Source: Leucaena leucocephala (taxonomy: Eukaryota > Streptophyta > Magnoliopsida > Fabales > Fabaceae). Taken from it: a DNA stretch of 64,000 nt. The stretch's first letter is position 1; each line of letters starts with the position of its first letter. Location: NCBI GenBank assembly GCA_037074615.1, contig CM073562.1, positions 9,161,001 to 9,225,000 on the forward strand, read 5' to 3'. Made by a program: the position numbers and the translations under genes. Below are positions 48,620 through 59,120 of the stretch, one piece after another. The notes below the pieces were generated by a model. It was not told where the DNA came from, did no database searches, and was given only the letters and a program-made list of their open reading frames with translations.

Positions 48620-49340
48620 GCTTACGACCAAGTATGCCCATAAGAATAAACATCTCCTACTGTCTTGAAGTTGTTAGGAGATTCTTTTGTAATATGAGGG
48701 TATTTGATGAGGCTAGTGGTGATGATGGTGAGTTGGTGAGTAGTCACCTGACTACATAATTGAGGGAGAGAGAGATCAAATTGGACCCGAGTATGATTAA
48801 CTTTCTATTGAAGATCATAAAGTATGAGAATAGGCATGAATTGTCTATGAAGGAGATCTACAAGATTCTGATGTTTGAGTACAATTTCTAGGGTGACCTA
48901 AAAATTGTTCCTAACGATATGTGTGATTATCATTAGATAATCCACTACATCTACTTGAAAAGCATAGTCAACAAATCTGGTAGCTTTACTTACATGACTC
49001 AGGAGGATTATCACTTGCTAGCTAGAATAATCAGTGGGGCGAAGATCAACATATGAGCCTTAATTTACAATGAGCTGAGGAATTTTCATTTTTTCAAGTC
49101 CAAGGCCACTCCAATTCACTACCCTTAGTTGGTCTCCTTCTTCCTTCAATGCAATAATATAGAGTATCTAGATAAGGGAGACAAGGAAGTGAAGATACCT
49201 TAGTTAGGGGCAGAACAAATCCATAGGATGAGGATTTTTCTGCCACTAACTGGTGGAGGCCATCAACCATAGAAAGGGAAGCAACCACTTCAACTTGATG
49301 AAGCTCAGTCATCTGTTGCCCCTACTACTCCTACCTCTGC
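48620..49340 (+). pseudogene. Env-like ORF of SIRE-type copia, continuation
   Basis: After the inserted element the copia frame resumes: ISYCLEVVRRFFCNMRVFDE, SHLTT, REREIKLDPSMINFLL and MTQEDYHLLARIISG. The pattern (Val-Arg-Arg-Phe-Phe...Asn-Met, then Ile-Lys-Leu-Asp-Pro...Ile-Asn) matches the 'putative plant transposon protein' domain seen in retrotransposon env-like or extra ORFs. A Pro/Thr/Ser linker (SSVAPTTPTSA) follows near 49310. Several stops interrupt it. It ends where the opposite-strand copy begins. Confidence 0.6.
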
Positions 49341-49344
49341 ACTT

Positions 49345-50215
49345 TTATTTGCTCAAGTAAGGCTTGGTGGTCAGCAATAAGATGTGGTACGCTATAGCCT
49401 GATCTAAAACCTTCATATTTGTAGAGGGAAGGGTTCCTATCATATGGATGATCACACTAAAATCTAGTTTTATCTCTCTCCCCCTGAGCCTAGTAGTAAG
49501 ATAACTATCTATAATATTCTTCTCTTTATTCAAAGTGTCAAATATTTCCATGTTGCAGTAGAATCTCTTGACTACCTCTAAGCTATATGGCTCATTGATC
49601 CTTAGCCAGCTCTAATAAAGATGGAGGGGGTCAAATATATCCAAGTTAACCTTGTGATAAGTCTTAAGTACAGATATATCCATAGATAATATAGGACATC
49701 ACTTTCATTCCCTAAAAGAGTTAAATAGAGCCATATCAATATCCAAGTTGATGTTACCTTGGAGAAATACTATACTAGATGATTGAGTCCCTAAGAGGAT
49801 TAATGTGGTTGGCTTCCTAGAGGTCATCTATCTCTTGCCAATAAACTCAGTAATAGTCTCTATAATCCTTTTCAGCATGTCAATGAACTCCATATCAGAG
49901 TCAGTGTCAGAGTCTGCCTTTTGCGTCTTAGTCTTCCTCTTAGACTAAGGAGATTGCTCAAAGACTTAACTCTTTCCCTTTATCGACACCTTGCTTGCTA
50001 GAGTCTTCCCCTTTCCCTTTTGTGCTTGTGGTCCATCCTTAGCCACTTTAGGTTGCAATTGCTTCTACTTATCCTTCAATTGGGATGCCTTAGGAGTGAT
50101 GGATATGGATTTAGAAGGATAAAGCTTATATCTAGCGGCATTTGTGGTTTTGGACCACGCCGTCACTTATAGAATTTGAAGGATTAAATGGTGAAGGTAG
50201 GAATTTAGAAGTGAT
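49345..50215 (-). pseudogene. Env-like ORF of a second copia element
   Basis: On the minus strand the frame at 49551-49345 reads YLTTRLRGREIKLDFSVI, clearly homologous to SHLTT..REREIKLDPSMI on the plus strand at about 48750-48800. Upstream in sense are LYPSKSISITPKASQL, a basic-acidic linker (KRKTKTQKADSDTDSD) and EFIDMLKRIIETITEFI. Multiple stops interrupt it. Together with the plus copy this makes a tail-to-tail arrangement of two related elements, with the junction at about 49340-49400. Confidence 0.6.
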
Positions 50216-50339
50216 TTTGGGTGGATCTTGATCGAAAATAGGTGCTCAAGCTTTCCCCCAAAGGAAATTTGTGGGATTTTAAAGGTTAAAATTGAGAGAA
50301 GTTGGATAATGATGGATTAGGGTTCAAGTTAAATAGTGA

Positions 50340-50830
50340 AGAGTTGTGACTAATAACTAATAAAATCCAATATCAATGATTAACTAATCGATTAATACCT
50401 ATTAATCGATTAGGTGATCAATTAAATTTATCAATTATTCGATTGTGTTAGATTAATTCAATTAATCGAATAATTAATCAACTAATTGTGATAAGAAAAT
50501 ATTCAACACCATTTTAACAAAGTTTAATCAATTAGATGTTCGATTAATTACTGTTAATTGATCAATTGATTAATTCTTAAAAGGCTCAACTTTTAACACA
50601 TAGGCATTATCTATTAATCGATTAGTTGTTCGATTAATTTTCATTAATCAATTTCTTAATCAATTAATTTCAATATAAAACATCTTTGAACATCTTTTCA
50701 ACTATGACTAATCGATTGACTGTTCGATTAATTGACATTAATCGAATCTTTAATTGATTAATTTAAAATAAAGCATCTTTTAACATCTTCACAAACATCA
50801 TTTAATCCAATCATTAATCAATTAACTTAT
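50340..50830. repeat. Spaced TTAATCGATTAA-like palindrome array
   Basis: Variants of TAATCGATTA, AATTAATCGA and TTCGATTAAT recur about every 20-40 bp, for example AATCGATTAGGTGATCAATT and ATTAATCGATTAGTTGTTCG. It lies just upstream, in minus sense, of the env-like ORF, the same place as the array at 35310-36060 in the plus element, but with a different core (AATCGATT rather than TATCGATA). Confidence 0.8.
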
Positions 50831-52485
50831 AGAAATTAAATCATAGAAGAATGAAATATGTTAACTTTTCTTTTGAAATTTTTGAAAAATAAGTTCACAC
50901 ATGAAACATTTTAAAACATAGAAATACATGTATCATGAATAGATCAAAATTCCACAATCATATTTTCAATATAAAGAGAAGGTTGATAGAAGCTTATTTA
51001 GAATTTTTGAAGCTTGATATTTTAACTCATTTTCCTTTCTTTCTTTTAGCAGCATCTTGTATTGGCATTGCTCGTTTCCTCTGCTATCTCAATCTTTATA
51101 TGCCATTGTAGTTCATTCAGATACCTCCATATTCTCCTAACATAAAAACAAATATCTTTCTTTCTTTGGAGAATGGTTAGTATGATCATAAATGGATTGA
51201 CTTCTAAAATTTATGTGAGATTATACAAGGACAACTCATCATCAAAACATATCAATTTTTTTAGTGAATATAGATGAGTATGCTTAAAACTTGATCTTTT
51301 AAGATAGTCTTATAAAAAAACTTGAGAAAGTGTTTTCAAAACAAATATACATTTTGTAAAATCAATTGATGCAGGGATTTGAAATCTCTTTTTCACCTTT
51401 GAAAATATAAATATGCAAATTCATAAATCTAGATAAATTTATGCAATGAAATTCTCAAAATAATATTTTGAAAATACAACTATGTATAGCCCATTTAGCA
51501 ATCTAAAAAACATTTTGAAAAATCTTTAATGAATTATTGCTAATGAAATTTAACCAAGAACAATTATTCATTTTCCCAAATATGAATTTATTAAATAAAC
51601 ATAAGGTAAGGAATAGATTTCACCATCATAGTTATTGTTCCGATGTATACTTATTTTTGCATGTTGATTATCGATTCTTTAGATTTGTCAAATTCAATGC
51701 CAGAATCTGCTTCCTCATGATTTGAATATGTCTCTCTCTAGCCATATTTCTGAGGTGTAGCTTTCTCTTTCTCTCTTTCCTACAAGATAAATCTTGTTCT
51801 TCCAGGGTATCCAACTTTCTTGGATCTACTTTATGGCTAGTTTGTAGGAAAAATAAACACACATTTCATATGCTCAGAAAAATATGATTAGAGATAACTG
51901 AGTATAATGAAATAAATATGTCTTTATGCGTAAAAGAGATATTTTTCTTTTTCAGTAACATGATTGCATAAAGATTTTGTGTTTATAAACATTACTCTTT
52001 CTCCTTTATGAAACGTTTGTCAATTAAGTTTTATCAGGAGTATATAAAGATAATATGAAATTACTTGCAATGTTCATTTATAAAGATACATATGTAAACG
52101 TCAAGGATATGTTAAACATGATAACTCATGAAGTTTACCGTTGCACCTTTACCTTATGTGGAAGAAGGATTACTTTTGCGAACCCATTGCACTTTTAATT
52201 ACTTCTGACAAATGCTTGCAATGGTCTCTCAACTAATTCAAATTTTGGGGCTTGAGAGGTCCTTCTTCTTCTTCTATTCTCCACAAGATAATTGAATGCT
52301 ACTCTGTGATAGTCCATTTTTGAGATAGAACATGCTTCTTGGTCTTTTCTCCATTGCTTCTTCTAAATTGTCCTTGATATATCAGCAATGATAACTCATT
52401 GAGTTCTTTCAGATGATGTAGCTTTCACTGATGTACGAGGAACTCTCAAAAGCCTAGTTCTCCATGTACCTATCTATTCTTCTGA
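50831..52485 (-). other. Interior of the second copia element, pol missing
   Basis: This AT-rich stretch lies between the gag zinc knuckle and the env-like ORF, where pol should be. I find no YVDD, integrase or RNase H motif on either strand. The 64-codon minus frame at 51668-51862 (REKERKRKLHLRNMARERH-like basic region) is not recognised and may be chance. A large deletion of pol is the simplest reading. Confidence 0.5.
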
Positions 52486-52489
52486 AGGT

Positions 52490-53445
52490 TATTCTACACC
52501 TTTGGCACACTTAAAGGATACTTTGGTACCCATTTGATATTAGGTCCTTGATCATTAGCTTTAGACCTTGATTGTCCTTTAGGAACCCAGATAAATTTAT
52601 TTCTCACATTTGAATTTCTTCTCAAATAACATGTGTAAGAAACATGACATTGTTTACTATAATAATTGCAAATAACAGGATGATACCCCTTATAAACATA
52701 CTTACAAGTATTGTGTTGCTCCAGTGGAGGAAGTTAAAAATCATTGTGTAACATTTCTTCCTCTCTCATATGTATTCTAGTAACATTATTGTAATATAAA
52801 ATATTTTTGCTTTTTAAAATAGAATCAATGATGGGTTGAAAAATCATATTGTAAAAATTTTTTGAAATCATTTTTCTTAAATTGACAAAAGGGATTGAAA
52901 CTTTTTACTGTTGAAAATTTTTGATCTCCGGATGATGATTTCACAATTTCATGTGTTGAGCTCTTCTTGATTCTCTTCGTTCTCTTGATGTTCTAAGTTG
53001 AAAGATTTACGGAACTCATTCTGGATTTTAAAACTTTCTGCTTCCAATTGTTCATCTTCATTAGATAAAACATTTTCTGATTATGATGAATTGCCAACAC
53101 TTCCAATATAAAAATTAGAGGAATAAACAAATTCAATCATATTAAAGATTTCTCTGACATGAGAGCAATGCTTTATTTTCAAGTAATCCTTTTCAGATAC
53201 ATCATTATATAAAATTTTCATTGCTCTTAGATTTAGTGAAAATAATTTCTTTTCACAATCATTCCAATCCTTTATCATTTCAAAATCAAATTCATTTGAA
53301 ATGATTTTCCTCATATCAAAATCAAGAGTTTTAAAAAATATGGTCATTCGTCTTTCTAAGACAAAAACTCAATTTTTTTTAAAAAGGAGGAATGGTAAAA
53401 TCAAAACCTTCCAAAATCATTTCATTGACACATCCAGCCATGATA
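52490..53445 (-). pseudogene. Copia gag with zinc knuckle, second element
   Basis: A candidate start on the minus strand is MAGCVNEMILEGFDF (about 53440). The central part (53347-53081) reads KTLDFDMRKII, WNDCEKKLFSLNLRAMKIL and CSHVREIFNMIEFVYSSN, matching SIRE-like gag. The zinc knuckle at about 52670-52630 reads CNYYSKQCHVSYTC, with the second Cys changed to Tyr and a Gly to Cys. KFIWVPKG and IKWVPK follow. Stops and frameshifts occur throughout. Confidence 0.75.
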
Positions 53446-53484
53446 TTTGTACTTGAGATCATTATATCTTTAAATAAGTGACCT

Positions 53485-53496
53485 GCTATGATACCA
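53485..53496 (-). promoter_or_regulatory. Primer-binding site of the second copia element
   Basis: The minus strand reads TGGTATCATAGC, one base off the canonical TGGTATCAGAGC. It lies about 45 bp upstream of the candidate gag start and adjoins LTR sequence on its right. Confidence 0.78.
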
Positions 53497-53499
53497 AAT

Positions 53500-54165
53500 A
53501 TTTGATTTATGTAGATAGGCAGGATCACCCAAGTGGGTAAATTGGGTGATTGATGACTTTTAAAATTTGTTGAAAAGTCTTTGAAGATCGAAAGAATGAA
53601 ACAACATAGTTTGAAAAACTTTGATTTGAAATTGAGATCAAGTTACTAGAAATCAAAGAGTTTAAGCAGATGAAGATGTCACACAATGATTTAGCCTGGT
53701 TCTACCTTTCCTTGACCTACATCCAGTCTTCAGCTTCCCACTGAGATTTTCCAATCCATTATTTAACAAGATTATAATGGGCTATTAGTAGCCTTTACAA
53801 CCTCAATTTTAATGGCTAAGTGAGAACTACCTCAAACTTGAGGTTACACCACACTTCCATGGTAACACTCGCCCTTAAATAAATATATACGAGAAATTCC
53901 TAACCTTGAATCCCCTTATTCTAAGGTTTTACTATTAGATTGAAGAAAAATAAAGGGTGAATCTAACTTTCATATAGAGTAAATAGATAGACATTGAAGC
54001 TCACTGTAAATCTCTTTGAATGAATAGTACATGAAAAGTGGAGAGTTTGAATATTTTTTGGGTTATAGACTATTTGATGCTTCTGTGGATGAGTATTGTT
54101 ATCATTGATATCTTATCATCATATTATCGTTCATCATTGCCAGTTTCTTAACTTTGGAGCATACA
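53500..54165 (-). mobile_element. Copia 5' LTR remnant, truncated
   Basis: It shares the ATTGGGTGAT/TAACTCTTTGAT-type end with the LTR end at 24640-24687 in reverse orientation (ATCACCCAAT). It is about 0.67 kb long and stops where a family A LTR fragment begins near 54170, so most of the LTR is missing. I could not locate its 5' edge. Confidence 0.55.
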
Positions 54166-54169
54166 CATA

Positions 54170-54541
54170 TGTCATTATGATAAGCATGAATTATAGCAAG
54201 CAAGCATGTCATGACAAAGCGTTAATCTTGCACATATATGTGTAATATTTGCTACTGAGATTCTCCATAATCTCACCCTCCCATAATCAACCATAACAGG
54301 TCAATTATGATAGAAGATTTATGCATGATGGAAGAGCTAAAGATTTATGAACTACCTTCATAGAATTTTTCTAGAATTAGTTATAATTTTTCAATGTTAG
54401 ACTACAAATCAGGAAAATGGACAATGGACAATACTTGAGGACTTAAATGAATTTTTTTTAATTTTTGGCCAAAGTAATGCTTTTACTGATGAAATAAGCT
54501 TCTAAATGTGTACTCTCAGGGGTAAAAGTTGGATGTTTCCA
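54170..54541 (+). mobile_element. Family A LTR, 3' terminal fragment
   Basis: It contains ATATTTGCTACTGAGATTCT and the arm AATCTCACCCTCCCATAATC (hairpin 54257-54274), then CTAGAATTAGTTATAATTTT and the terminus GTAAAAGTTGGATGTTTCCA. It is plus-sense, truncated at its 5' side, and adjoins CACTA sequence on the right. Confidence 0.8.
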
Positions 54542-54569
54542 TAGTAGAGTGCTGATTGTAGTCGAAGTG

Positions 54570-54792
54570 ATACATTTTGCCGGTTCAGAGGATAAAAACC
54601 TAACAAAAGCATCCATGGCCTATTATGGAGTGATTAAAGATATTTGGGAGGTTAGTTACGCTAATTTTATGTTCTCGTCTTCAAATATAAGTGGGTTACT
54701 AGTAATGCCATGCTAGTGGATGAGCAATTTAGATTATTGTAGTTTATCTTGAGAGGTTTAGATACAAAGATGAACCATTTATTTTATCAAGT
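54570..54792 (+). pseudogene. CACTA transposase-associated DUF4216 exon, first part
   Basis: The plus strand reads MAYYGVIKDIWEVSYANF and, after a frameshift, KYKWVTSNAMLVDEQF, then LFYQ up to the insertion. This is the DUF4216 pattern (YYGVIxxIWELxYxxFxxxxFKCKWV...VDxxGxT...FILAxQxxQVFYV) found at the C terminus of plant CACTA TNP2-type proteins. It is split at 54792 by a solo LTR and continues at 56330. Stops and a frameshift mark decay. Confidence 0.8.
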
Positions 54793-56329
54793 TGATAGGC
54801 TCAGATTGTCGACGTTTGATCTATCAAAATAATGATTACACCTAATAATGTAGTAGAAGGCACAACCCTATCGTTCTTCTCAAGGAACCTTTTTATTGGA
54901 ATCCTAGCAAATTGGTGAACAAATCCATTGAAAAATTGAGTAAAAACATCAGTTTTAGGTTTGATCGAACATTGATGCAATAAAATAAGGGTGCAATAAA
55001 GTAAATATTTTTGTATTTTTTGATTAACAGGAAAATGAGTTAGATTGTGAAAGAAATATGTTAAGAAAAAATCTTAATGATGAAAACATATATATCTTTG
55101 CTCTTAATTTGATATGGGAGTTTTGAAATCATTAAGCCTTAAATAAAACCTCAATCAATCGATTGAGTCCAGTGCATTAATGGTTCTTGAACTCCTTTGA
55201 TCAAAGATAGTCTAAAAACTTCTTAATGCAATGTTGAAAATCACTTAGTGTGTAATTAAATTAGATGATGATAATGTCCTCAAATGGTCATCAATAAACA
55301 ACCATAAACTTCAAACAATTGAATTAAGCATCAACAATCGTTGATAATAGTCAAACTATCAATAAATCAAGACTGAAATATTTATATTAAAATCAACAAT
55401 TACATCATCCAATGTCAATTACAGATATCTAATATGAGAATAATCAATTGACATTTAATCCCTATTCATACAATATATGAAATCCCTAAATTTAGAAATG
55501 TCAAAACATAAAATAGGTGCAGATTAAGATAGAAAACTCCCCAGTATAGTCCATGTGCTCAAGATAAGCTTTCCATCACAAAGGGACTAAACTTCTAGCC
55601 TCTCAACTGCTACTGTGTTGCTTTCGCTGCCTAGAAATGATGCCATAAAGCGTACAAAAAAAGGTGATGGAAAGGTTAATAGAAAGATAGTAGAAATGGA
55701 TTAATCGGCATAGAAATACTAAAATATGTGGAAATATGAATATAAAAGGAAATTGTGAGTGGAGGTTTTAGAGAGAATGTTGAGAGAGAATGAGCAACTA
55801 TTTTTTATCCAAATCTTGCCAAAAATCCTCCTTCCCTGTTTGACTACTCCCCTTTGCCTTAACTATAGAGTAACCTAAATGAAAACACACAGCTTAGCTA
55901 ACTGGCCATTTTAGTCCTAACTAGTTCTTGTTTATGGTCATGACCTGAGAACACAGAGAACGTCCCAAGAGAAAAGTAGGTCACGATCGATAGACTTTGA
56001 GGTCACGACTAATCATAACGGAAGCTTCCTTTCATGATTTAGGTCCTCTTTGTCTAGTGATTCCTTCTCTACTTCACATTAGGTCCTTAATTCTCCTCCA
56101 AAACACCTACAATTCAAAATGAAAGCTCACTATAAAAGTCCAACTAATTAAATAATAACATATATGCAGTTTGGAAGAGTTAATTTACCATTTTATCTTT
56201 TAATCAGCACATTGCCATGCACAATCATATATTACCACAAAAGCACAATTACAGGCATAAAATGAATGGTAAACTTCACATAAAACTCTTAAAATGTCAA
56301 AGAAACCATATACAATTTGTAGCCTATCA
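54793..56329 (-). mobile_element. Family B solo LTR with TSD CAAGT
   Basis: It starts TGATAGGCT and ends AGCCTATCA on the plus strand, a perfect 9-bp inverted terminal repeat. CAAGT flanks both sides (54788-54792 and 56330-56334). The DUF4216 reading continues across it without a gap, which independently confirms the edges. Length is 1537 bp. The reverse strand aligns with the LTR at 20392-21867, including the GTCGCGACC-type motifs (here GTCATGACC, GTCACGACT). Confidence 0.93.
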
Positions 56330-56569
56330 CAAGTCAAGTGACACAAGTATTTTATGTTACCGAGCCAACAAATAAGAAACTGTCCGTCGTGCTCTAATGT
56401 AGAAGGCAAGGATTAGTGGAGATAATGGTGAATTATGTTTCAACCTCGATGAAACCCCAACTTTCTTAGTTCATCAATTAAAACCAACTGAAGTTGATTT
56501 GATAGATGATGAATATGCTATTAGGGATTATCATTTGAAGGAATTTGGGAAGATGCCAATTAGTTTGTA
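56330..56569 (+). pseudogene. DUF4216 exon, second part and C-terminal tail
   Basis: After the inserted LTR the frame reads VTQVFYVTEPTNKKLSVVL, the expected QVFYVxDPxxxxWxVV end of DUF4216. A stop (TAA) follows, then another frame gives GELCFNLDETPTFLVHQ and DEYAIRDYHLKEFGKMPISL, ending TAA at 56567-56569. The tail resembles the end of CACTA-encoded proteins; I cannot name it further. Confidence 0.75.
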
Positions 56570-56739
56570 AATTATTGCATTTTTTACATTTATTCCAATT
56601 TTTATTTATTGTTTATATGATTCTTACATATTTTATTGTTTTGTGAACATGTCATGGGCAATTATGGTTCTAATCAATAGGGTTATGACCAGCAGAGCAC
56701 CTCTACCATTGAAATCAACCATATGAGCTGAAACTTTGT

Positions 56740-57116
56740 ATTGATGAAAAACTACTACGAAGGATAGTTTTATCTTTCTCATTGAAACTTTTGTTGAATT
56801 GTTCATTGATTATTTTGGTTATTCATTTATATTTTGGTAATTGATTGATACTATATAATTTACTGACTAAAAATTGGATTGTCTGGATTTTGTAGAATGA
56901 TGGTGGTAAAATATGAAAATAAGAAAAATAGTTAAAAACACAACATTTCCACAGCTTTTATTTGTGAAAATTGCCATTAAAAACACACTTTCAACAATGG
57001 TTTTAAAACTACCATAAAATTTCTTCCTTTTAACGGCGTCACTAACCACTATACTCATAAACCACTATTAAAAGCCTCTCTTAACCTCCATTAAAGACCT
57101 TTTTTTGTAGTAGTGC
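56740..57116 (+). mobile_element. CACTA right terminus, first copy
   Basis: It ends GACCTTTTTTTGTAGTAGTG at 57116, whose reverse complement CACTACTACAAAAAAAGGTC is a typical CACTA inverted terminal repeat. The subterminal region has repeated AACGGCG/CCATTAAA/AACCACTATT motifs. The segment from 56740 parallels 57715-58043 (shared TTGATGAAAAACTAC, AAATTGGATTGTCT, AACACA...TTTCCACAG). Confidence 0.8.
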
Positions 57117-57378
57117 ATGTGGATAATTATACTATTATATTTGATACCCAAAAATACATAATATAATAGAATTATATTTAACATTATTGATATCTTGTTG
57201 GTGCCATTGGACTCTACTTGTCTTCTCTTTAGATGAGTACAATATTTACTAGTTGGATTCTCTGTTTCGAATTCCTACCATAAGTTGTTTTGATTTAATT
57301 AATTTGCTTGTTTGTTAATTTATAAATTATGAAGTTTTATTATTTCCTAATGGGTTCAATATTTTTTCATGTTTATAG

Positions 57379-57671
57379 CACTGCCTACAGCCCGGTCCTA
57401 CTAATTGCAAATATTATGTCATACGATATATGCATGAGATCATAGATAGTGGGCTAACCGAGAGCCTTTATGAGGTAAAAAGAGTAAACTTGACTAATAT
57501 TTTGTCATTCACCAATTTTGTTTTCACATTTATATTACTTGCCTAATTATTTTATTGCTTCTTAATTTATAGCATCTTAATATTCAAATAAGATATGACC
57601 AGGTTGACATCACTTCAATGGGGGATGATTTGGCTAACTTAATGATAAGTAACCTTCCTAATGTGAATTGA
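57379..57671 (+). pseudogene. Ulp1-like (C48) peptidase C-terminal exons in CACTA remnant
   Basis: The exon 57379-57474 follows TTTATAG and ends GAG before GTAAAAAG. It is 32 codons long and reads HCLQPGPTNCKYYVIRYMHE, the catalytic-Cys motif (usually CGYYVMRYM) with the Cys kept but the next Gly changed to Lys. The second exon begins 57573 after AATTTATAG, reads YDQVDITSMGDDLANLM and ends TGA at 57669-57671. Splice sites and phase are coherent. The upstream exons with the catalytic His are not found, so this is a 5'-truncated gene of unlikely function. Confidence 0.75.
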
Positions 57672-57714
57672 TATTTTGGTTATGTTTTTTAGTTGTATAT
57701 ACTTAAAACATTGC

Positions 57715-58043
57715 ATTGATGAAAAACTACAAAAAAATTGGATTGTCTATATTTAGTAGAATGTATGGTGGTAAAATAGAAAAATGAGACAAATATTAGA
57801 AAAACACATTTCCACAGTGGTTATTTGAAAACCGCCCTAAAAAGACCCAAAATAATGCAGTTTTAGAGGGACTTTCCACTGCATTTATTTGTGAAAACCG
57901 CAGTTAAAAACATAACTTTTAATGGCGGTTTGAAAATTGTTGTAATATCTCGTGCTTTTAACGGCCTCAATAACCATTGCACTTGTCAAACCACTATTAC
58001 AAAACAATTTTAACGTAGTTAAAAACTTTCTATGTAGTAGTGA
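57715..58043 (+). mobile_element. CACTA right terminus, second copy
   Basis: It ends AACTTTCTATGTAGTAGTG at 58043 (reverse complement CACTACTACATAGAAAGTT). Subterminal motifs such as AAACCGCCCTAAA, AATGGCGGTTT and AAACCACTATTAC are shared with the copy ending at 57116. The matching left end of neither copy is in the window, so these are truncated or rearranged elements. Confidence 0.8.
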
Positions 58044-58108
58044 ATATCCCCACATTTATCACAGTTAATTGAAGAAAATAATAATCTTACTTCCTAAATA
58101 AGAGACTT

Positions 58109-59120
58109 ATAGGATGCAATTTGTATATGATTCTTTGACACTTGTAAGTGTTTTATAGGAAGTTTACCATTCATTTTATGCCTGTAATAGTGTTTTTGTG
58201 TTAATACGTGAATATGCATGGCAATGTGCTGATTAAAAGGTTAAATGGTAAATTAACTTTTCTAAACTGCATTTATGTTGTTCTTCAATTAGTTGAACTT
58301 TTACAATGATCTTTGATTTTGAATTGCAGGTATTTTGGAGGAGAATCAGGGACTAATATGAGTAGAAAAGAAATCACAATATAAAGAGGATCAAACAAGG
58401 AAGCCAGTCTCTGTAATCTTTAGTTATGACCAAAGTGCCCACATGTCGTGACCTTAATTCTTCTGGGAAGCTTTTTTGTGTTTACAAGTCACGACCAAAA
58501 TATGGATCTGGTCGTGACTCAAAGAGACAGTTAATGAAGCTGTGCCTTTTTTATTAGGTCATTCTAGAATTAAAGGAAAGAGGAGCAGTCAAACGGATGG
58601 GGCTAGATTTTTGTCAAATTTGGCTAAGAAGCAGTGCTCGTTCTCTCTCTACATTCTCTCTACAACCTTCACATACATCTATCATTTTTCTTCACTTTTT
58701 ATAGATTTTCACATTTCTGCACTGATTAATTCACTTCTACTATCTTTCTCTTAACCTTTCCATCACCTTTTTCTATATTTTCATGGCATCAATTCTGGGT
58801 AGTGATGGCAGCATAATAGGAGTTATGTGAGGCTTGAACTTGGTCTCTTGGTGATAGATAACGCATCTTGAGCTCCTAGACTATACTGGGGAGTTTTCTA
58901 TCTCAATCTGCACCTATTTCATATTTTGACATTTCTAGATTTAGGGATTTCATTGTATGAATATGGATTGAATGTTGATTAATTATTCACAGATTAGATA
59001 TTTGTAATTGACATTGGATAATGAGATTGTTGATTTTAATATAAATATTTAATTTTGATTTTTGGATAGTTAGACTATTGTCAATGATTATTGATGTTTA
59101 ATTAAATTGTTTAAAGTCTG
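58109..59120 (+). mobile_element. Family B LTR, 3'-truncated
   Basis: The start TTATAGGATGCAATTTGTAT corresponds to TGATAGGCTACAAATTG, and the body is collinear with 20392-21867: TTTACCATTCATTTTATGCC, GTATTTTGGAGGAGAATCAG, and the GTCGTGACC/GTCACGACC motifs (about 58445-58520). It breaks near 59120 within sequence that continues for another 450 bp in the complete copies. There it meets a truncated family A LTR. The 70- and 74-codon ORFs in this part are not conserved. Confidence 0.8.
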
